Of a DNA stretch of 64,000 nucleotides, positions 47,168-60,368 are shown one piece after another. Position 1 is the stretch's first letter; the number at the start of each line of letters is the position of its first letter. Below the pieces are notes generated by a model. The model was not told the DNA's origin and did not search any database. It saw nothing but the letters and a program-made list of their open reading frames with translations. Made by a program: the position numbers and the translations under genes. Where the stretch lies: positions 682,001 to 746,000 of the forward strand of contig NC_039486.1 in assembly GCF_003590095.1 (NCBI RefSeq). The letters are read 5' to 3'. This stretch comes from Trichoplusia ni (lineage: Eukaryota; Arthropoda; Insecta; Lepidoptera; Noctuidae).

Positions 47168-48043
47168 TACTCAATACTCAATACTCAATATTTTATTGCA
47201 CTCCGTATGTTATACAGGTCTTACATAATATAAGTATAGTACACTATGGACCCTGTAGGGCACGGCAATGTAGAAGAGAGGAGGATGCTTTATTTAGATT
47301 ATGTATCACAGATTATTTTTATTTATTAAGTGGTTGTTTTATTTTATTTATATTGCAATTATATAATTTTTATCTATGAGAATGTAACTATATATATTGT
47401 AGGTGTATGATTATTATTTTTCCTTATATATTTAATAGGTTTTTAGTTATATTATTATGTATAACATATTTCTATTAAATTTTTGTTACTATATTTATTT
47501 TAATTCTTTGTCATTAATATATTCTTTAATATTATAATATGCTTTATTTATGAGTATTTGTTTAAGTTTATTAGTAAATATTATATTTCTAGGTTCTTCC
47601 TTTAGGGCTTCTGGTAGTTTATTATATATTTTTATAGACATTACATAGGTACTATTGGAATGTAGGCTCATACTAGAAGTTGGTAGCATTAGTCGGTTTT
47701 TGTGTCTTAGTGACCTGTTTGCATGTCTGTCTCCACGTTTAGTAAATAAGGTAACATTGTTTCTCACAAACTTACATATTTCTAGAATGTAGATGCATGG
47801 TAAGGTAAGTATTTGGTGCTTTTTAAAGTAGGGTTGACAACTATCTGTTTGGTCTATGTTAGTTAGGACACGGATAAGTTTTTTTTGAAGAGTGAAAAGA
47901 GAAGGTGTATCAGTGCTATTACCCCACAAAATAATTCCATAGCTCAGCCACGCATATGCGTAGGCGTAGTAAGTAGTTAATGTTGTTTGAAAGTCAGTGG
48001 TCTTCTTGATTTCCCGGAGTAACCTCACACTACCCGCTTAATC
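47168..48043 (-). mobile_element. Truncated LINE tail in unit 2
   Basis: Same insertion as at 41,519-42,395. The 177-codon frame at 47,495-48,028 is open, with a single residue change visible (SSMSL for SNMSL). It lacks the catalytic core. It was copied with the unit, not by its own transposition. Confidence 0.75.
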
Positions 48044-49204
48044 CCCGAGTAAACTTCTATCAGTAGAGGAAGCAATCAACAATTCCAGCACGCTCTTCTT
48101 AGTAGTGGTGCGATAGAACCATATAAGTGTTTAAGGTTGCAAACACCTTGCTATATATTATTATTCCATTTTACTTAAAAATATTTATTGAATTTTTATG
48201 CTAAGTAATTTAGCAATGCAAAAATTGTTCTTTTTTTAGCACCCTACCTTCGTTAGAGTGTTGCGTGTTAAAAGTGATACAACATAAAAGTGGCAGGTTG
48301 CATTTATTTTCATAACTACACCGATCTTATCAGAACATTTTTTTGATAGAGTAACGCCATCTCTTTCTTGATGAGCAAATTAATATAGTTCACAAATTTC
48401 CATTCTAACTGTCCTTGTTATCTGGCAGATGTAAATACTTACTGCCAATACTTTCCTAGTCTCGAAAAGCATCTTCTGTCTAGGCGTTGAGCAAAGGAGT
48501 TGAGTATGTCCCACCATCTTCTCTTACGCCTGTCAGGAGTATCTAAATATAAATAAAGCTATTTTAAATTAAATTATTTACTTACATAGTAAAGCACGGT
48601 CAAGCTTAGGACTCATAAATTTGCCAGTCTACAAATTATATTTGATACCTAACCCCAAGTAGCATTTTCTTTCTGCCGTCGTTTTTGCCTATCATAGCCG
48701 AACAACTAGGCATAACTCTAATTAAAATTAAATTATACTTTAATTATACTGTATTCTATTCTTGAAGACAATAAGTTTGGCGTCAATGTATTGGACCTTG
48801 TACCACTTCTAGTGTCGAGGCACTTCCACCGATGTCCATCGATGTATCATGATCAGCTCCAGGATTGGCAGTGATTTGATGGAAATCAGACATTTTAAAA
48901 CGATATCATTATGTACTCGTTTAATCTTGTTATCTTACGAGTGTTTTAGAATTTTCTGTCGTTTCGAGGAGATTAGATGAATGTAAGTTTTTTTTATTAT
49001 TATAATTAATTATTTATAAATTTGTGTTCTACTTGGCAAGGATATCTTCACACAGTATATTATAGATATAGTTATATTGGTGATTCAGAAAAAAATGAAT
49101 AACGAAGTTTAAGTAAAAACATCAGTTATTTATTTAAAATATAAATTGAAAACAGTAACAGTCAATAAAACATTTTACGATTAGAATGTTTCATATTAAA
49201 CATT

Positions 49205-50883
49205 TCAGGCATTCGACTGAATCCAAGATGTGTAGTTGGCCACGCGAATGTTGATAGCGGGGCGTGAACCGAAGCAGTTTGTGTGGACGGCGACGAGGAT
49301 GCCAGACTGGTATATGCCAGAGCCGAACCCACTGCAATAGCCATTGAACTCTTGATTAGGCCATCTGGTGCAGACTACGTCAGAGGTGACTTCAGCGTCG
49401 ATACCGTCAAAGCGAGTTCTGCAGAGGTCGTTGCTAATAGTCACGACCTGCTCCTCACTGATTTGGCGATCTCCCTCCTAATGGGAAGAAAACATTTATT
49501 CATAAACTTGGCACAGAGAAATCGCAAAAAATGTAGACCCTTATTTGAAACTATTTACGCAAAAACAGCGTAGTTGTGGGGTTTACTGGGTCGTGTCTTT
49601 ATCGTAGTCAGAGCACTAGGCAGTGAAAGGCAGGCAATTCAAAATGTATTAATCATCCATAATGTAGAAAAAAAAAAGTACTCGCTACTTACAATTTGGC
49701 GCCAGCTCGTAGCCCAAACGTTCAGGTCGTCAGCAAGGTGGTACCCAGCAATAGGTGCGGGCCGAATGTTGTGGCTGTAGGTAAATACTGGCGTGCGGAC
49801 AATAGACAGGTCAGAATGTAAATTAGCGTCGTTGAAGTCAGGGTGTATGATCAATTGTAAGGCGGGTAGAACCTGGCCACCTGAGTTGGTGTAAGACGAT
49901 CCAATTCGGACGCGGTATTGAGAAGGAGGACGGTAGCTGAAAGAGACAATTGAAGAATAAAATAGCGTAATGGTTTAATAAGTAATAAGTTTTATCGAGC
50001 AATATTTCTGATTTTGCAGTTCATAACCGTTTGTAAGTTTAACAAAAAATATTAAAATGCCTAATGGTTTTTTAAAGGAAGTTTCAGTATTTCAATTATA
50101 ATTAAGTTATAAAAACCATTAGACGTAAATGCATGTACAATTCTGGTGATCTACATATTTGTTCTTCTTATTCTATAACATAATGTGTGGCCAGCCAGCT
50201 GCTCGGGACATATTATTGTGCACTAGGGACAGCGAAAACACAGGATTACAATCTATTTCCTTTAACTAATAGCCCGATAGGACGGCAATCCGTCTAAGCT
50301 TTATTCATAGAAGCCAACATCCCAAAGACTGCAAACCGATAGTTTAGAAGCTAGGATGCAAAAGTTACTTACTACATGCAATGGCCAGCTGTCAGGATAG
50401 ACCTGTTGTTGATGATGACACCGGCGCAGACATAAATCAAGGCGATGTCATCCCAAGTGCTGAGGATGGAGGCGCTGGAGGGATACTGGTCGATAGTGGA
50501 TAAACTTTTATCACTCAGTCTTGAAGTGCTAGGCACGGCTGAAAGCAAACGAACGATTAGGTTGCAAATATAACAAAATTTCCCTGTAAAGTGAAAAACC
50601 TTAAACATGAGTAAATGAAATTCCGGTCTAAAAACTACTGGTTTCACATTTGGGAGGGATGAAACAAAACCTATTTTTCCAAAACTTGTAAATTAAAAAA
50701 ATATAGAAATAAGGATAACGCGGCGTCATTCTTACTTGCAGAGCTTCAAATATATTCTAAATCTAGTTCACTAATTTGGGCATATCATAAATGGGTGAAT
50801 TAAAAAAACTATAACTCTTTGAGACCAGCTTGCTTACCTGCCACAGCCGCCAAGCAGAAAGCCAACAGAGCAACGCCACGCAT
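49205..50883 (-). CDS. Inactive trypsin-fold protein F3
   Basis: Exons 50838-50883, 50373-50538, 49693-49936 and 49205-49477; 242 residues. One visible difference from F1: Ile for Val in ALIYVCAG. Activation site (RLSDK) and catalytic-serine block (CSGFGSG) are lost as in its siblings. Intron 3 has 72 extra bases (49,526-49,597) not found in the other four copies, of unknown origin. The splice sites are unaffected. Confidence 0.9.
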
Positions 50884-52034
50884 CGTTCGAGTTTCAGTCT
50901 TCCACAATTGAGAGTGCTGAAAATAGAAACAAATACTATATATATAGGAAGATAATGTTGACGACAATTTAAGCCTGTGAGGCTAATCAATGACTATCTA
51001 ATAATAATAAGATAAATTGGGTCCATTATTTTTTTGTTAGGAATCTTTGTGATAGGAATATTGGGAGATTATTTATATCTTTTAATCACAATACATTATT
51101 GTAATCTTTCATGGGCTGATTCATATTGGTTTTATCCGCCTTTTTTTAAATCACTAGTTTTGGAATCACAGGGTTCTAACGATGAGCTGTGCGAGACGGG
51201 CGAACGCGAGAGCGAATAAACCATTCTTGAAAAATTTTTTTGATCACGTATGTAAATCAATTTGAAATTCTCCTTAAATTTTTATCCCGTCTGATAAAGC
51301 GTTTGACGTCAAGTATTTGAAGTGCTTTGATTCATTTGTATTCAATTAGGTAACTTTACCACTTGACGTGCCTGGGGACATGCATAAACACCTTGTTCTA
51401 TAGCTTTGTTCAACTATAAGTAGATCTAGCTGTAACAGTTGAAGCCAAAGACGAAAAAGAAAAATGGAGGGTTCTTGATATAGCCAAGTCAACTGGATGA
51501 GGAATATACATAGTAGCGGCTAAGCCAGGGCTGTTTATTATACAAAAATCATGATAAAATCTAAGCCTGTACTAGTACTTACGACAATCTTCATTGAACA
51601 TCACCATATTCGCCCTAACCTTGCCGCTTTTAAGTGTTCATGCTGTGAAAAAACAAAGCGCGCAGCAAACTCCCCGGAGGCACGCTGTCTTTCTTCTTTT
51701 TCATCTTATACCGTTACAATGGACAGAATCTCTGAAACTTAAGAAATTCTTTTTCCCTTGAACACTGTTCCGATTTAAAGTAACGTTATTGATGAGCAAA
51801 CTTGGTAGCAAAATTTCCAGCACAGGTATTTTGGAGCTTCGAAGTTCTTAAAATCATACCAAATTAATTCACACTTAAAACTATCTCAAAACATTTTTCT
51901 TCCGAAAATAAACTTAACTTCGATGTGGAGAATCATTCCTCCTCCTTCCAGACAATGGACATTCGTTAATTATTATCTTAGTTTAAACATATCACAAGGC
52001 TTCTTTCTTTACGATGTACGGAACCCTAGAAAGC

Positions 52035-52610
52035 TACACCGGATGTTAATTTTCTTATCAAAATAAAATAACAAATACGTAACATGACGATATCCGCTCT
52101 AAAAATACTGCATCATTTCAATTGTTTCAAAATTTACTAATCTGGAACAATTACGTCACTGATTAGAAGGTAATAATCATCTGCATGATGATAAAGCTTT
52201 GATATAAATACAGTGGCAGGAATTATGATCACCACTCCTAGTAGTGAATGTTACACTGCGCGCTCTGCCTGCTCCTTTTTTCGTCGAGATTAGCTCTTTC
52301 ATATTGGATTGTTAATTGATCCTAAATGCATTCAATTAAAAAGGTTTTTTTTTTTTTTTCTCTAGCCCACTGTGTCCCACTGCTGGGCAAAGGCCTCCCC
52401 AAATCCTTCCACGACTCTCTATTCTGGGCCGCATGGAACCAGCCTGCGCGGTAAGCGTTAAGGTCGTCTCGCCATCGCTTCCTAGGTCGCCCACAAAAAG
52501 TTTTACATATTTTTAATTTGCACAGATAGCCAGGTGGTGGACACGTCGCCCCACTGATATCGATCCCCGCGTCCAGCATGCTTTTGTGTGATCCACAGAT
52601 GCTTGTCCTG
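52035..52610. repeat. Contig-end sequence repeated across the gap
   Basis: These 576 bases reappear almost exactly at 53,611-54,187; the main difference is one extra C in a C run (cctccccc). They abut the gap on its left, the copy abuts it on the right. This pattern is expected when two overlapping contig ends were not merged. Confidence 0.85.
52344..52494 (-). mobile_element. Very short LINE (RTE-like) tail in unit 3
   Basis: Minus-strand orientation: a coding end with GRPRKRWRDDLNAYRAGWF and RESWKDLGEAF, as at the C-terminus of RTE-like LINEs, then an A run (T run at 52,345-52,359). Target duplication aaaaag at 52,338-52,343 and 52,495-52,500; the empty site is intact in units 1 and 2. The same insertion is seen at 53,920-54,070 (gap duplicate) and 59,712-59,863 (unit 4). 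Confidence 0.8.
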
Positions 52611-53610
52611 NNNNNNNNNNNNNNNNNNNNNNNNNNNNNNNNNNNNNNNNNNNNNNNNNNNNNNNNNNNNNNNNNNNNNNNNNNNNNNNNNNNNNNNNNN
52701 NNNNNNNNNNNNNNNNNNNNNNNNNNNNNNNNNNNNNNNNNNNNNNNNNNNNNNNNNNNNNNNNNNNNNNNNNNNNNNNNNNNNNNNNNNNNNNNNNNNN
52801 NNNNNNNNNNNNNNNNNNNNNNNNNNNNNNNNNNNNNNNNNNNNNNNNNNNNNNNNNNNNNNNNNNNNNNNNNNNNNNNNNNNNNNNNNNNNNNNNNNNN
52901 NNNNNNNNNNNNNNNNNNNNNNNNNNNNNNNNNNNNNNNNNNNNNNNNNNNNNNNNNNNNNNNNNNNNNNNNNNNNNNNNNNNNNNNNNNNNNNNNNNNN
53001 NNNNNNNNNNNNNNNNNNNNNNNNNNNNNNNNNNNNNNNNNNNNNNNNNNNNNNNNNNNNNNNNNNNNNNNNNNNNNNNNNNNNNNNNNNNNNNNNNNNN
53101 NNNNNNNNNNNNNNNNNNNNNNNNNNNNNNNNNNNNNNNNNNNNNNNNNNNNNNNNNNNNNNNNNNNNNNNNNNNNNNNNNNNNNNNNNNNNNNNNNNNN
53201 NNNNNNNNNNNNNNNNNNNNNNNNNNNNNNNNNNNNNNNNNNNNNNNNNNNNNNNNNNNNNNNNNNNNNNNNNNNNNNNNNNNNNNNNNNNNNNNNNNNN
53301 NNNNNNNNNNNNNNNNNNNNNNNNNNNNNNNNNNNNNNNNNNNNNNNNNNNNNNNNNNNNNNNNNNNNNNNNNNNNNNNNNNNNNNNNNNNNNNNNNNNN
53401 NNNNNNNNNNNNNNNNNNNNNNNNNNNNNNNNNNNNNNNNNNNNNNNNNNNNNNNNNNNNNNNNNNNNNNNNNNNNNNNNNNNNNNNNNNNNNNNNNNNN
53501 NNNNNNNNNNNNNNNNNNNNNNNNNNNNNNNNNNNNNNNNNNNNNNNNNNNNNNNNNNNNNNNNNNNNNNNNNNNNNNNNNNNNNNNNNNNNNNNNNNNN
53601 NNNNNNNNNN
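52611..53610. other. Assembly gap (1,000 Ns)
   Basis: Exactly 1,000 Ns, a placeholder size. Open frames spanning the Ns are meaningless. The flanking duplication indicates that no real sequence may be missing. Confidence 0.98.
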
Positions 53611-54187
53611 TACACCGGATGTTAATTTTCTTATCAAAATAAAATAACAAATACGTAACATGACGATATCCGCTCTAAAAATACTGCATCATTTCAATTG
53701 TTTCAAAATTTACTAATCTGGAACAATTACGTCACTGATTAGAAGGTAATAATCATCTGCATGATGATAAAGCTTTGATATAAATACAGTGGCAGGAATT
53801 ATGATCACCACTCCTAGTAGTGAATGTTACACTGCGCGCTCTGCCTGCTCCTTTTTTCGTCGAGATTAGCTCTTTCATATTGGATTGTTAATTGATCCTA
53901 AATGCATTCAATTAAAAAGGTTTTTTTTTTTTTTCTCTAGCCCACTGTGTCCCACTGCTGGGCAAAGGCCTCCCCCAAATCCTTCCACGACTCTCTATTC
54001 TGGGCCGCATGGAACCAGCCTGCGCGGTAAGCGTTAAGGTCGTCTCGCCATCGCTTCCTAGGTCGCCCACAAAAAGTTTTACATATTTTTAATTTGCACA
54101 GATAGCCAGGTGGTGGACACGTCGCCCCACTGATATCGATCCCCGCGTCCAGCATGCTTTTGTGTGATCCACAGATGCTTGTCCTGA
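53611..54187. repeat. Right-hand copy of the contig-end duplication
   Basis: Near-exact repeat of 52,035-52,610, including the RTE-like tail (53,920-54,070). Probably the same genomic locus represented twice. Confidence 0.85.
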
Positions 54188-54573
54188 GTCTGAATGTGAC
54201 TGGAATGATTGTGAAACCCCTCGCGGCTCGCGGCACACGGATTCGATTCCTTGTTATGGTAGTCGTTGAAAGGAAAAAAAACAAGTGTTTTTTAGATTTT
54301 ACTTTTTACTGATGGACAGTACTCGTTTAGCTGTGGACAGGAATCAGCATAGAAACCTTTCCAGTGCAAAGACTCCCAAACTTCCGAATAAGCCCAAATG
54401 ATTTATCATAGATTGAACCCCAAAACCTTGCATACTGTCAGCAGTATCGAGGTGGTTTGTCAGAGTAACAGGAACTCCTGCCAGTAGTGCGTGATGAATT
54501 GCAATGCATTGCCGCGAACCACATACTTAATGCGTTCCACAGCGGTTCAGGTTTAGTCAATAAGTGTCTAAGA

Positions 54574-55448
54574 GTACTCAATACTCAATACTCAATATTT
54601 TATTGCACTCCGTATGTTATACAGGTCTTACATAATATAAGTATAGTACACTATGGACCCTGTAGGGCACGGCAATGTAGAAGAGAGGAGGATGCTTTAT
54701 TTAGATTATGTATCACAGATTATTTTTATTTATTAAGTGGTTGTTTTATTTTATTTATATTGTAATTATAAATTTTTATCTATGAGAATGTAACTATATA
54801 TATTGTAGGTGTATGATTATTATTTTCCTTATATATTTAATAGGTTTTTAGTATTATTATTATCTATAACATATTTCTATTAAATTTTTGTTACTATATT
54901 TATTTTAATTCTTTGTCATTAATATATTCTTTAATATTATAATATGCTTTATTTATGAGTATTTGTTTAAGTTTATTAGTAAATATTATATTTCTAGGTT
55001 CTTCCTTTAGGGCTTCTGGTAGTTTATTATATATTTTTATAGACAATACATAGGTACTATTTGAATGTAGGCTCATACTAGAAGTTGGTAGCATTAGTCG
55101 GTTTTTGTGTCTTAGTGACCTGTTTGCATGTCTGTCTCCACGTTTAGTAAATAAGGTAACATTGTTTCTCACAAACTTACATATTTCTAGAATGTAGATG
55201 CATGGTAAGGTAAGTATTTGGTGCTTTTTAAAGTAGGGTTGACAACTATCTGTTTGGTCTATGTTAGTTAGGACACGGATAAGTTTTTTTTGAAGAGTGA
55301 AAAGAGAAGGTGTATCAGTGCTATTACCCCACAAAATAATTCCATAGCTCAGCCACGCATATGCGTAGGCGTAGTAAGTAGTTAATGTTGTTTGAAAGTC
55401 AGTGGTCTTCTTGATTTCCCGGAGTAACCTCACACTACCCGCTTAATC
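54574..55448 (-). mobile_element. Truncated LINE tail in unit 3
   Basis: Same inherited insertion as in units 1 and 2. The 177-codon frame at 54,900-55,433 is open. YVLSIKIYNKL in place of YVMSIKIYNKL is shared with unit 4, which supports units 3 and 4 as sisters. Confidence 0.75.
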
Positions 55449-56620
55449 CCCCGAGTAAACTTCTATCAGTAGAGGAAGCAATCAACAATTACAGCACGCT
55501 CTTCTTAGTAGTGGTGCGATAGAACCATATAAGTGTTTAAGGTTGCAAACACCTTGCTATATATTATTATTCCATTTTACTTAAAAATATATTGTTGAAT
55601 TTTTATGCTAAGTAATTTAGCAATGCAAAAATTGTTATTTTTTTAGCACCCTACCTTCGTCTGAGTGTTGCGTGTTAAAAGTGATACAACATAAAAGTGG
55701 CAGGTTGCATTTATTTTCATAACTACACCAATTTATATCAGAACATTTTTTTGATAGAGTAACGCCATCTCTTTTTTTTTGATGAGCAAATTAATATAGT
55801 TCACAAATTTCCATTCTAACTGTCCTTGTTATCTGGCAGATGTAAATACTTACTGCCAATACTTTCCTAGTCTCGAAAAGCATCTTCTGTCTAGGCGTTG
55901 AGCAAAGGAGTTGAGTATGTCCCACCATCTTCTCTTACGCCTGTCAGGAGTATCTAAATATAAATAAAGCTATTTTTAAATTAAATTATTTACTTACATA
56001 GTAAAGCACGGTCAAGCTTAGGACTCATAAATTTGCCAGTCTACAAATTATATTTGATACCTAACCCCAAGTAGCATTTTCTTTCTGCCGTCGTTTTTGC
56101 CTATCATAGCCGAACAACTAGGCATAACTCTAATTAAAATTAAATTATACTTTAATTATACTGTATTCTATTCTTGAAGACAATAAGTTTGGCGTCAATG
56201 TATTGGTCCTTGTACCACTTCTAGTGTCGAGGCACTTCCACCGATGTCCATCGATGTATCATGATCAGCTCCAGGATTGCAGTGATTTGATGGAAATCAG
56301 ACATTTTAAAACGATATCATTATGTACTCGTTTAATCTTGTTATCTTACGAGTGTTTTAGAATTTTCTGTCGTTTCGAGGAGATTAGATGAATGTAAGTT
56401 TTTTTTATTATTACTTATAATTAATTATTTATAAATTTGTGTTCTACTTGGCAAGGATATCTTCACACAGTATATTATAGATATAGTTATATTGGTGATT
56501 CAGAAAAAAAATGAATAACGAAGTTTAAGTAAAAACATCAGTTATTTATTTAAAATATAAATTGAAAACAGTAACAGTCAATAAAACATTTTACGATTAG
56601 AATGTTTCATATTAAACATT

Positions 56621-58231
56621 TCAGGCATTCGACTGAATCCAAGATGTGTAGTTGGCCACGCGAATGTTGATAGCGGGGCGTGAACCGAAGCAGTTTGTGT
56701 GGACGGCGACGAGGATGCCAGACTGGTATATGCCAGAGCCGAACCCACTGCAATAGCCATTGAACTCTTGATTAGGCCATCTGGTGCAGATTACGTCAGA
56801 GGTGACTTCAGCGTCGATACCGTCAAAGCGAGTTCTGCAGAGGTCGTTGCTAATAGTCACGACCTGCTCCTCACTGATTTGGCGATCTCCCTCCTAATGG
56901 GAAGAAAACATTTATTCATAAACTTGGCACAGAGAAATCGCTTTATCGTAGTCAGAGCACTAGGCAGTGAAAGGCAGGAAATTCAAAATTTATTAATTAT
57001 CCATAATGTAGAAAAAAAATAGTACTCGCTACTTACAATTTGGCGCCAGCTCGTAGCCCAAACGTTCAGGTCGTCAGCAAGGTTGTACCCAGCAATAGGT
57101 GCGGGCCGAATGTTGTGGCTGTAGGTAAATACTGGCGTGCGGACAATAGACAGGTCAGAATGTAAATTAGCGTCGTTGAAGTCAGGGTGTATGATCAATT
57201 GTAAGGCGGGTAGAACCTGGCCACCTGAGTTGGTGTAAGACGATCCAATTCGGACGCGGTATTGAGAAGGAGGACGGTAGCTGAAAGAGACAATTGAAGA
57301 ATAAAATAGCGTAATGGTTTAATAAGTAATAAGTTTTATCGAGCAATATTTCTGATTTTGCAGTTCATAACCGTTTGTAAGTTTAACAAAAAATATTAAA
57401 ATGCCTAATGGTTTTTTAAAGGAAGTTTCAGTATTTCAATTATAATTAAGTTATAAAAACCATTAGACGTAAATGCATGTACAATTCTGGTGATCTACAT
57501 ATTTGTTCTTCTTATTCTATAACATAATGTGTGGCCAGCCAGCTGCGCGGGAGATATTATTGTGCACAAGGGACAGCGAAAACACAGGATTACAATCTAT
57601 TTCCTTTAACTAATAGCCCGATAGGACGGCAATCCGTGCAAGCTTTATTCACAGAAGCTAACAACCCAAAGACTGCTAACCGATAGTTTAGAAGCTAGGA
57701 TGCAAAAGTTACTTACTACATGCAATGGCCAGCTGTCAGGATAGACCTGTTGTTGATGATGACACCGGCGCAGACATAAACCAAGGCGATGTCATCCCAA
57801 GTGCTGAGGATGGAGGCGCTGGAGGGGTACTGGTCAATAGTGGTTAAACTTTTATCACTCAGTCTTGAAGTGCTAGGCACGGCTGAAAGCAAACGAACGA
57901 TTAGGTTGCAAATATAACAAAATTTCCCTGTAAAGTGAAAAACCTTAAACATGAGTAAATGAAATTCCGGTCTAAAAACTACTGGTTTCACATTTGGGAG
58001 GGATGAAACAAAACATTTTTTTTCCCTAACTTATAAATTAAAAAATATAGAAATAAGGGTAACGCGGTGTCATTCTTACTTGCAGAGCTTCAAATATACA
58101 TATTCTAAATCTAGTTCACTAATTTCGGCTTATCATAAATGGGTGAATTAAAAAAACTATAACTCTTTGAGACCAGCTTGCTTACCTGCCACAGCCGCCA
58201 AGCAGAAAGCCAACAGAGCAACGCCACGCAT
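56621..58231 (-). CDS. Inactive trypsin-fold protein F4
   Basis: Exons 58186-58231, 57717-57882, 57037-57280 and 56621-56893; 242 residues. It is the most diverged of the five, with three visible changes from F1: SLTTIDQYP for SLSTIDQYP, AGYNLADD for AGYHLADD (shared with F5) and SDVICTRW for SDVVCTRW. Signal peptide, lost activation site and lost catalytic serine as in F1. TATA at 58,285-58,294. Confidence 0.9.
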
Positions 58232-59711
58232 CGTTCGAGTTTCAGTCTTCCACAATTGAGAGTGCTGAAAATAGAAACAAATACTATATATATAGGAAGA
58301 TAATGTTGACGACAATTTAAGCCTGTGAGGCTAATCAATGACTATCTAATAATAATAAGATAAATTGGGTCCATTATTTTTTTGTTAGGAATCTTTGAGA
58401 TAGGAATATTGGGAGATTATTTATATCTTTTAATCACAATACATTATTGTAATATCATCCATAGGGCTGATTCATATTGGTTTTATCACCTAGTTTTTTT
58501 AAATCATCTAGTTTTGGAATCAACAGGGTTCCATAACGATGAGCTGTGCGAGACGGGCGAACACGCGAATAAACCATTCTTGAACAATTATTTTTTGATC
58601 ACGTATGTAAATCAATTTGAAATTCTCCTTAAATTTTTATCCCGTCTGAAATAGCAAATAACAAGCGTTTGACGTCAAGTATTTGAAGTGCTTTGATTCA
58701 TTTGTATTCAATTAGGTAACTTTACCACTTGATGTGCCTGGGGACATGCATAAACACCTTGTTCTATAGCTCTGTTCAACTATAAGTAGATCTAGCTGTA
58801 ACAGTTGAAGCCAAAGACGAAAAAGAAAAATGGAGGGTTCTTGATATAGCCAAGTCAACTGGATGAGGAATATACATAGTGGCGGCTAAGCCAGGGCTGT
58901 TTATTATACAAAAATCATGATAAAATCTAAGCCTGTACTAGTACTTACGACAATCTTCATTGAACATCACCCATATTCGCCCTAACCTTGCCGCTTTTAA
59001 GTGTTCATGCTGTGAAAAAACAAAGCGCGCAGCAAACTCCCCGGAGGCACGCTGTCTTTCTTCTTTTTCATCTTATACCGTTACAATGGACAGAATCTCT
59101 GAAACTTAAGAAATTCTTTTTCCCTTGAACACTGTTCCGATTTAAAGCAACGTTATTGATGAGCAAACTTGGGTAGCAAAATTTCCAGCACAAGTATTTT
59201 GGAGCTTCGAAGTTCTTAAAATCATACCAAATTAATTCACACTTAAAACTATCTCAAAACATTTTTCTTCCGAAAATAAACTTAACTTCGATGTGGAGAA
59301 TCATTCCTCCTCCTTCCAGACAATGGACATTCGTTAATTATTATCTTAGTTTAAACATATCACAAGGCTTCTTTCTTTACGATGTACGGAACCCTAGAAA
59401 GCTACACCGGATGTTAATTTTCTTATCAAAATAAAATAACAAATACGTAACATGACGATATCCGCTCTAAAAATACTGCATCATTTCAATTGTTTCAAAA
59501 TTTACTAATCTGGAACAATTACGTCACTGATTAGAAGGTAATAATCATCTGCATGATGATAAAGCTTTGATATAAATACAGTGGCAGGAATTATGATCAC
59601 CACTCCTAGTAGTGAATGTTACACTGCGCGCTCTGCCTGCTCCTTTTTTCGTCGAGATTAGCTCTTTCATATTGGATTGTTAATTGATCCTAAATGCATT
59701 CAATTAAAAAG

Positions 59712-59863
59712 GTTTTTTTTTTTTTTTCTCTAGCCCACTGTGTCCCACTGCTGGGCAAAGGCCTCCCCCAAATCCTTCCACGACTCTCTATTCTGGGCCG
59801 CATGGAACCAGCCTGCGCGGTAAGCGTTAAGGTCGTCTCGCCATCGCTTCCTAGGTCGCCCAC
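59712..59863 (-). mobile_element. Very short LINE (RTE-like) tail in unit 4
   Basis: Same insertion, same site and same 6-bp target duplication (aaaaag) as in unit 3. It was therefore inherited by duplication of one unit into the other. Confidence 0.8.
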
Positions 59864-60368
59864 AAAAAGTTTTACATATTTTTAATTTGCACAGATAGCC
59901 AGGTGGTGGACACGTCGCCCCACTGATATCGATCCCCGCGTCCAGCATGCTTTTGTGTGATCCACAGATGCTTGTCCTGAGTCTGAATGTGACTGGAATG
60001 ATTGTGAAACCCCTCGCGGCTCGCGGCACACGGATTCGATTCCTTGTTATGGTAGTCGTTGAAAGGAAAAAAAACAAGTGGTTTTTTAGATTTTACTTTT
60101 TACTGATGGACAGTACTCGTTTAGCTGTGGACAGGAATCAGCATAGAAACCTTTCCAGTGCAAAGACTCCCAAACTTCCGAATAAGCCCAAATGATTTAT
60201 CATAGATTGAACCCCAAAACCTTGCATGCTGTCAGCAGTATCGAGGTGGTTTGTCAGAGTAACAGGAACTCCTGCCAGTAGTGCGTGATGAATTGCAATG
60301 CATTGCCGCGAACCACATACTTAATGCGTTCCACAGCGGTTCAGGTTTAGTCAATAAGTGTCTAAGAG

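Larger units (their letters stand above)
42953..48592. repeat. Tandem array unit 2 (contains F2)
   Basis: About 5.64 kb, from cacggtcaagcttaggactc to the same word in unit 3. Order as in unit 1 without the LTR element and without the RTE tail seen in units 3 and 4. The SINE-like fragment here (46,690-46,862) is the best preserved, with gttcgatcccc (box-B like) and a distinct 'cacttaacgcgacgtgttta' stretch missing in the other units. Confidence 0.85.
48593..56003. repeat. Tandem array unit 3 (contains F3 and the assembly gap)
   Basis: Apparent length 7.4 kb. It contains 1,000 Ns and about 576 bases present on both sides of the gap. Subtracting these leaves about 5.84 kb, in line with unit 4 (5.8 kb). 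Peculiar to this copy is a 72-bp insertion in F3 intron 3. Shared with unit 4 is an RTE-type LINE tail. Confidence 0.8.

Noticed and set aside
52322..53661. Long open frames of 345-442 codons across 52.3-53.7 kb
   Set aside because: They run through the 1,000 Ns and are not real.
53920..54070. A third independent RTE-like insertion
   Set aside because: It lies in the sequence repeated across the assembly gap and is most likely the same locus as 52,344-52,494.
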